In this document: positions 6,984-10,786 of the stretch, one piece after another
How positions within the stretch are numbered: position 1 is the stretch's first letter
Layout: every line of letters starts with the position of its first letter
Origin: Lysobacterales bacterium
Lineage (GTDB): Bacteria; Pseudomonadota; Gammaproteobacteria; Xanthomonadales; Xanthomonadaceae
Direction of reading: 5' to 3'
DNA: 10,786 nt
NCBI GenBank assembly: GCA_020442545.1
Contig: JAGRJX010000277.1
Coordinates: 1 to 10,786 of the forward strand
Made by a program: the position numbers and the translations under genes
The notes under the pieces: model-generated
The model's database searches: none
The model's input: the letters and a program-made list of their open reading frames with translations, nothing else
Told to the model about the DNA's origin: nothing

Positions 6984-8648
6984 CTACTCGGTCAGTGGCG
7001 CGTTGCCGCCACTGATCGGCAGCGTCGGCAGGAACTGTGGTGGCCGGCGCTTGTGGCTCAGCTGCTCGTAGGCGTAGGCGTAGCCGATGAGCCGCGACTC
7101 GCTCCAGGCCGGTCCCATGAAGACCAGCCCGAAGGGCAGACCGTGCGAATCACCCATCGGCACGGTGACGCTGGGATAGCCGGCAACCGCCGCCACACCG
7201 TAGCCGGCACCGAGGAAGTGGTCGCCATTGACCGGGTCGATGCTCCACGCGGGTGAGGTGGCCGGCGCCAGCAACGCATCGAGCTGGTGTTCCGCCAATA
7301 CCGCGTCGATGCCTTCCGGACCGGCCAGCCGGCGCGATTTCTCCACGGCCGCAAGATATTGCTCGTCGCTTAACGGGCCCTTGGCTTCGGCGGCTTCGAA
7401 CAACTCCTGCCCGAACCACGGCATCTCGCTATCGGAGTTGGCCTCGTTGAAGGCGATGACGTCGGCCAGGGTCTTCATCGGCGCACCGCTGGCTTCGAAA
7501 TAGGCGGCGAGGTCGTGCTTCAGTTCGTACAGCAGCACGGTGAACTCGGCATCTCCCCATTGCCCGGCCGTCGGGATCTTCGCGTCGACGACGGTAGCGC
7601 CAGCGGCCTGCATGGCGCGGATGGCTTCCTCCAGTGCCGCGTCGACATCGGGATGGAAGCCCATGCTGTCGCGCAGCACGCCGATACGAGCACCCTTGAG
7701 TGCTGCGGGATCCAGTGCATCGCGGTAGTCGCGGCGCGCGTGCCTGGCGCCTTCGGTAGTGGCCGGGTCGTTTGTATCGGCACCGCTGGTCATGCTGCCC
7801 AGCAGCGTCGCGGCGTCAGCTACCGTGCGCGCCATCGGGCCGGCGGTGTCCTGCGTGTGCGAGATCGGGATGATGCCGCTGCGGCTGACCAGCCCGACAG
7901 TGGGCTTGATGCCGACCAGTCCGTTCACCGAGGACGGGCAGATCACGCTGCCGTCGGTTTCCGTGCCGACCCCGACCGTGGCCAGCGCCGCGGCGATGCC
8001 CGCACCGGTGCCGGAGCTGGAGCCGCAGGTGTTGCGATCCAGCACATAGGGGTTGCGGGTCTGGCCACCGCGGGCGCTCCAGCCGGAGGTGGAGCGGTCG
8101 CTGCGGATGTTGGCCCACTCGCTGAGGTTGGCCTTGCCGATGATCACCGCGCCGGCCTCGCGCAGCGCCTTCACCAGCGGCGCATCCGCGGCTGGCCGGT
8201 GTTTGGCCAGCGCCAGTGACCCGGCAGAGTTGACCATCGGCGTGGCGTCGATATTGTCCTTCAACAACACCGGAATACCGTGCAGCGGACCGCCGTCACG
8301 ACCGTTGGCGCGATCCCTGTCGCGCGCGCGTGCTTCCGCCGCCGCGTTCGGATTGATCTCGATCACCGCGTTGAGCATCGGCCCGGCGTCATCGATGGCG
8401 GCGATGCGGTCGAGATAGCGCTGGGTCAGCGCTTCGGCGCTGATGTCGCCGCGCTGCATGGCCGTCTGCAGGCTGGCGATATCGGCGCTGTCGAGGTCAT
8501 CGAGAATGCCGGTGGTAGCGCTCGACGCCTGCGACTTCGTGCCTGCTGTCGGGTCGCCGGATGGTTGTGAGGTCGGTTGGCTGGCGCAGGCACCGAGCCC
8601 GCAGGCGACGATGATGGCGAGCGGACGAATGAAGTACCGGTGACGCAT
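6984..8648 (-). CDS. Amidase-signature family lipoprotein, peptide-amidase-like
   Basis: The 554-residue product begins with a basic segment, a hydrophobic stretch and the lipobox LGAC (residues 18-21). C21 should be lipidated, and A22 at the next position favours sorting to the outer membrane. A Ser/Thr/Gly/Pro-rich spacer (22-46) leads to the amidase domain. The Lys-cisSer-Ser triad is visible: K130 in IPVLLKDNI, S210 in CGSSSGTG and S234 in GTETDGSVICPSS. Spacing and wording (GTETDGS, GIKPTVG) resemble the peptide amidase of Stenotrophomonas, which removes C-terminal amides from peptides; other amides remain possible. Start at 8648 is chosen over an in-frame upstream codon at 8699 because GGGGAG (8655-8660 on the complement) lies 6 nt upstream and the lipoprotein signal then begins correctly. 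It is convergent with the amidohydrolase operon, leaving 15 bp between the stops. Confidence 0.93.
   Translation of the reverse strand: MRHRYFIRPLAIIVACGLGACASQPTSQPSGDPTAGTKSQASSATTGILDDLDSADIASLQTAMQRGDISAEALTQRYLDRIAAIDDAGPMLNAVIEINPNAAAEARARDRDRANGRDGGPLHGIPVLLKDNIDATPMVNSAGSLALAKHRPAADAPLVKALREAGAVIIGKANLSEWANIRSDRSTSGWSARGGQTRNPYVLDRNTCGSSSGTGAGIAAALATVGVGTETDGSVICPSSVNGLVGIKPTVGLVSRSGIIPISHTQDTAGPMARTVADAATLLGSMTSGADTNDPATTEGARHARRDYRDALDPAALKGARIGVLRDSMGFHPDVDAALEEAIRAMQAAGATVVDAKIPTAGQWGDAEFTVLLYELKHDLAAYFEASGAPMKTLADVIAFNEANSDSEMPWFGQELFEAAEAKGPLSDEQYLAAVEKSRRLAGPEGIDAVLAEHQLDALLAPATSPAWSIDPVNGDHFLGAGYGVAAVAGYPSVTVPMGDSHGLPFGLVFMGPAWSESRLIGYAYAYEQLSHKRRPPQFLPTLPISGGNAPLTE
6989..7018. 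repeat. Inverted repeat at the convergent gene junction
   Basis: CGGTCAGTGGCG (6989-7000) pairs with CGCCACTGATCG (7007-7018) over 12 bp with one G-T wobble and a 6-nt loop (CGTTGC). It lies 20 bp after the stop of the + strand amidohydrolase gene and inside the last codons of the - strand amidase gene. There is no T tract on the + strand side. It may end or stabilise the 3' end of the + strand transcript; a chance fold in GC-rich coding DNA is less likely but possible. Confidence 0.5.
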
Positions 8649-8654
8649 GTCTAT

Positions 8655-8660
8655 CTCCCC
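8655..8660 (-). promoter_or_regulatory. Shine-Dalgarno site of the amidase gene
   Basis: The complement reads GGGGAG here, 6 nt before the ATG whose complement is at 8646-8648. It decides the start of the lipoprotein. Confidence 0.8.
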
Positions 8661-8670
8661 GTCAGTCCAG

Positions 8671-8692
8671 TCTGGCCGACCCTGGGGCCAGT
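8671..8692. repeat. Inverted repeat between the membrane-protein gene and the amidase gene
   Basis: CTGGCC (8672-8677) pairs exactly with GGCCAG (8686-8691); allowing one mismatch, the pairing extends two or three bases on each side. In the direction of transcription (- strand) it follows the stop of the small membrane-protein gene by about 26 bp and precedes the amidase ribosome-binding site by about 11 bp. No T tract follows, so it could be a weak terminator, a leader hairpin, or neither. No convincing promoter hexamers for the amidase were found in this 69-bp gap. Confidence 0.35.
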
Positions 8693-8717
8693 CTAGCAAG
8701 CCAATTCCCGCGTTCCG

Positions 8718-9116
8718 TCAGCGACGCCGCTCCAGTGCCAGCGAGGCGGCCCAGGTGATCACCGCCAGCAGGATCTGCCACGGCGGGATGAACAGGAACA
8801 GCAGACCAACCTGCGCATCTGGCGGATCGGCGAGCAGGAAGCCTTCGACGTAGATGCCGATACCGATGCCGACGCAGAGCAGGGCACCGACCAGCAACGC
8901 AATCGCCGCCGGCAACCGTGACAGCGGGCGGCGCGAAGCCACCCAAAGCAGTGCATAGGGTGCAAAGGCCCAGATCATGAAGAACAGCGCGGCCAGCCAC
9001 CACAGCGGATCGCCCGGCCGGCCACTCCACAGCATCAGACCCAGGCAGAATGCGGCGGCGGCGACCGCGAAGCCTCTCACGCCGATCCTGATCCGTCGTA
9101 TGGCTCCCTGTTCCAT
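8718..9116 (-). CDS. Small four-helix membrane protein, function unknown
   Basis: I do not recognise this 132-residue protein. It has a basic N-terminus (IRRIRIGVR) and four clear hydrophobic segments at about 13-31, 39-60, 70-92 and 101-126. Short loops contain GRPGDPLWW, a basic ASRRPLSRLP turn and DPPDAQ, and the protein ends in basic LERRR. Basic residues at the N-terminus, in the loop after helix 2 and at the C-terminus suggest that both ends face the cytoplasm. No cysteine pair, histidine cluster or catalytic motif is visible beyond single Cys residues inside helices. The hydrophobic pattern supports this frame over an overlapping arginine/alanine-rich reading on the same strand. The ATG at 9116 has no strong Shine-Dalgarno sequence. 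It lies between typA (97 bp upstream) and the amidase gene (69 bp downstream), all on the same strand; functional linkage to either is not shown. Confidence 0.7.
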   Translation of the reverse strand: MEQGAIRRIRIGVRGFAVAAAAFCLGLMLWSGRPGDPLWWLAALFFMIWAFAPYALLWVASRRPLSRLPAAIALLVGALLCVGIGIGIYVEGFLLADPPDAQVGLLFLFIPPWQILLAVITWAASLALERRR

Positions 9117-9153
9117 GCGCCGAGACTAGCCCGGCATCCGCACCGGCGCCAGC

Positions 9154-9189
9154 GGCCACGGTCAGTGATTCAGCTGCGATTGCGTGGCC
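9154..9189. repeat. Inverted repeat downstream of typA
   Basis: GGCCACG (9154-9160) is the exact reverse complement of CGTGGCC (9183-9189) with a 22-nt loop. It lies 26 bp beyond the typA stop in the direction of transcription (- strand) and could be its terminator. The - strand sequence after the stem is GC-rich without a T tract, so an intrinsic terminator is doubtful. Confidence 0.3.
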
Positions 9190-9215
9190 TTGGCTGAACG
9201 CGCAACGATTGTTCG

Positions 9216-10786
9216 TCAGGCGGCGCGTGAGGCCCGCTTGCGGTCGCTTTCGGTGAGGTGCTTCTTGCGCAGGCGGATTTCCTTCGGGGTGACTTCGACC
9301 AGCTCGTCGTCCTCGATGAAGTCCAGTGCCTGCTCCAGCGTGTACTTGATGGCCGGGGTCAGCTTGATCGCGTCGTCCTTGCCCGAGGCGCGGACATTGG
9401 TCAGCGGTTTGGACTTGATGACGTTGACGGTCAGGTCGTTGTCCTTGGAATGGATGCCAACCAGCTGGCCTTCGTAAACGTTGTCGCCTTCCGCGGCGAA
9501 CAGCTTGCCGCGCTCTTCCAGCGGCCCAAGCGAGTAGGCCGGCGTCGGGCCGGCAGCATTGGCGATCATCACGCCGTTGGGTCGCTTGGCGATCGGGCCG
9601 GTCTGCCTCGGACCGTAATGGTCGAAGACGTGGAACAGCAGTCCGGAACCCTGGGTCAGGGTGCGGAACTCGTTCTGGAAGCCGATCAGCCCGCGCGCCG
9701 GGATCATGTAGTCAAGTCGCACGCGGCCCTTGCCGTCGGACTCCATGTTCTTGAGCTGTGCCTTGCGGATGCCGAGCTTTTCCATCACGCCACCCTGGTG
9801 CTGCTCTTCGACGTCAACTACCAGTTGCTCGAACGGCTCCATCAGCTCGCCGTCGATTTCCTTGATGATCACTTCCGGGCGCGACACGGCCAGTTCATAG
9901 CCCTCGCGGCGCATGCTCTCGATCAGCACCGAAAGGTGCAGCTCGCCACGACCGGAGACCAGGAACTTGTCCGGGTCCGAGCCTTCCTCGACTCGCAGCG
10001 CCACGTTGTGCAGGACTTCGCGGTCCAGACGCTCGCGCAGCTGGCGGCTGGTGATGAAGCGGCCACCGCTGTGCTCCTTGCTGCCGGCAAACGGCGAGTT
10101 GTTCACCTGGAAGGTCATGCTGATCGTGGGTTCGTCCACGGTCAGGGCCGGCAGCGCCTCGGGTGCGTCCAGCGCACAAACCGTGTCGGAAATACTGAGT
10201 TCGGCGACACCCGAAATGGCAACAATGTCGCCCGCCTGTGCTTCCTCGACCTCGATCCGTTCCAACCCGAGGAATCCGAGCACCTGCAGGACCTTCCCCT
10301 GGCGCTTCTTGCCGTGGCGGTCGACCACGCTGACCGGCATGTTGGTGCGGACCTTGCCGCGCTGGATGCGACCGATGCCGATCAGGCCGACGAAGGTGCT
10401 GTAGTCGAGCTGACTGACGCGCATCTGAAACGGACCTTCGAGGTCCACTTCCGGCGGCGGGACGTGCTTCATGATCGCTTCGTAAAGCGGGGTCATGTCG
10501 CCCTCGCGTGCGCTGTCATCCAGGCTGGCATAGCCGTGCAGCGCGGAGGCGTAGACGATCGGGAAATCGAGCTGCTCGTCGGTGGCGCCCAGCTTGTCGA
10601 ACAGGTCGAACACCTGGTCGATCACCCAGTCCGGACGCGCGCCCGGGCGGTCGATCTTGTTGACCACGACGATGGGCTTGAAGCCCATGTCGAAGGCCTT
10701 CTGGGTGACGAAGCGCGTCTGCGGCATCGGGCCGTCCATGGCGTCGACCAGGATCAGCACTGAGTCCACCATCGACAGCACGCGCT
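9216..10786 (-). CDS. typA: Translational GTPase TypA/BipA (partial, 5' end outside window)
   Basis: TypA/BipA is a ribosome-associated GTPase of the EF-G/LepA family that helps 50S subunit assembly and growth under cold and other stress. Some 522 C-terminal residues are visible, against about 607 in E. coli, so roughly 85-90 N-terminal residues with the P-loop and switch I are missing. The fragment starts at RVLSMVDSVL and includes DAMDGPMPQTR, the G4 motif NKID and the following RPGARPDW, then the domain II barrel (GPFQMRVSQLDY, GIGRIQRGKV), domain III (SGRGELHLS, MRREGYELAVSRP), the EF-G-like domain V (VDVEEQHQGGVMEKLG, MIPARGLIGFQ) and the BipA-specific C-terminal domain ending KKHLTESDRKRASRAA. 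All match the E. coli protein closely, with no truncation or frameshift. The GTG at 10779-10781 is internal, since the reading frame is open to the window edge. Confidence 0.97.
   Translation of the reverse strand, partial: RVLSMVDSVLILVDAMDGPMPQTRFVTQKAFDMGFKPIVVVNKIDRPGARPDWVIDQVFDLFDKLGATDEQLDFPIVYASALHGYASLDDSAREGDMTPLYEAIMKHVPPPEVDLEGPFQMRVSQLDYSTFVGLIGIGRIQRGKVRTNMPVSVVDRHGKKRQGKVLQVLGFLGLERIEVEEAQAGDIVAISGVAELSISDTVCALDAPEALPALTVDEPTISMTFQVNNSPFAGSKEHSGGRFITSRQLRERLDREVLHNVALRVEEGSDPDKFLVSGRGELHLSVLIESMRREGYELAVSRPEVIIKEIDGELMEPFEQLVVDVEEQHQGGVMEKLGIRKAQLKNMESDGKGRVRLDYMIPARGLIGFQNEFRTLTQGSGLLFHVFDHYGPRQTGPIAKRPNGVMIANAAGPTPAYSLGPLEERGKLFAAEGDNVYEGQLVGIHSKDNDLTVNVIKSKPLTNVRASGKDDAIKLTPAIKYTLEQALDFIEDDELVEVTPKEIRLRKKHLTESDRKRASRAA

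Noticed and set aside
7515..8219. + strand open frame opposite the amidase
   Set aside because: It is antisense to the catalytic core of the amidase, and its Ala/Gly/Arg/Asp-rich translation looks like a GC-driven shadow.
8649..8699. 17-residue upstream extension of the amidase lipoprotein
   Set aside because: It would place an acidic, polar segment before the lipoprotein signal and run through the Shine-Dalgarno site at 8655-8660.
8662..9159. Overlapping 165-codon - strand frame in the region of the small membrane protein
   Set aside because: The translation is Arg/Ala/Gly-rich without hydrophobic periodicity or motifs, whereas the 132-codon frame has four clear membrane segments.
9258..10763. 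Long + strand open frame (501 codons) opposite typA
   Set aside because: It is fully antisense to a very well conserved gene, its product is rich in Asp/Val/Leu/Gln/Arg without domains, and long antisense frames are expected in GC-rich DNA.
1..10786. CRISPR arrays, insertion sequences, tRNA or rRNA genes, phage or toxin-antitoxin genes
   Set aside because: I looked for regularly spaced repeats, terminal inverted repeats, transposase motifs and cloverleaf sequences and saw none; intergenic space is small and explained.

Overview
This window looks like chromosomal core DNA of a high-GC gammaproteobacterium. The best guess is the order Lysobacterales (Xanthomonadales): the L17 and BipA sequences are clearly gammaproteobacterial, a long class II DAHP synthase serves the shikimate pathway, and a paired set of exported amidohydrolases is present. 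The taxonomic call is inference from protein flavour, not from a search. I see no insertion sequence, phage gene, tRNA, rRNA or CRISPR array, and codon use looks even throughout.

Left part (1-2203, + strand): the last 21 codons of rplQ end the large ribosomal-protein operon and are followed by a clean intrinsic terminator. Then come dsbB (quinone-linked oxidant of DsbA, inner membrane) and a class II 3-deoxy-7-phosphoheptulonate synthase, the entry enzyme of the shikimate pathway. Each of the two appears to have its own weak promoter.

Middle (2351-6968, + strand): a two-gene operon encodes exported amidohydrolase-fold proteins. The first (1084 aa) carries two amidohydrolase domains in tandem. 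Only the C-terminal one keeps a full metal-binding set (HxH, Lys, His, His, Asp). The second gene (450 aa), 10 bp downstream with a strong Shine-Dalgarno sequence, resembles the degenerate first domain and also lacks the metal ligands. The operon therefore supplies one active and two apparently dead amidohydrolase modules to the periplasm. The only two cysteines of the pair sit together in a Cys/His-rich tail of the large protein. This is the most interesting part of the window, although related large-plus-small amidohydrolase pairs probably exist in other genomes under generic names.

Right part (6984-10786, - strand): a convergent amidase-signature lipoprotein with an intact Lys-Ser-Ser triad, most like bacterial peptide amidases, ends 15 bp from the amidohydrolase operon. 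A 12-bp inverted repeat lies at the junction. Upstream of it are a small four-helix membrane protein of unknown function and the 3' 86 % or so of typA/bipA, whose 5' end lies outside the window.

Overall this is mostly ordinary housekeeping sequence plus a periplasmic amide/peptide-hydrolase neighbourhood. I found no convincing evidence for a wholly new system. The pseudo-enzyme arrangement in the amidohydrolase operon is the feature that most deserves follow-up.
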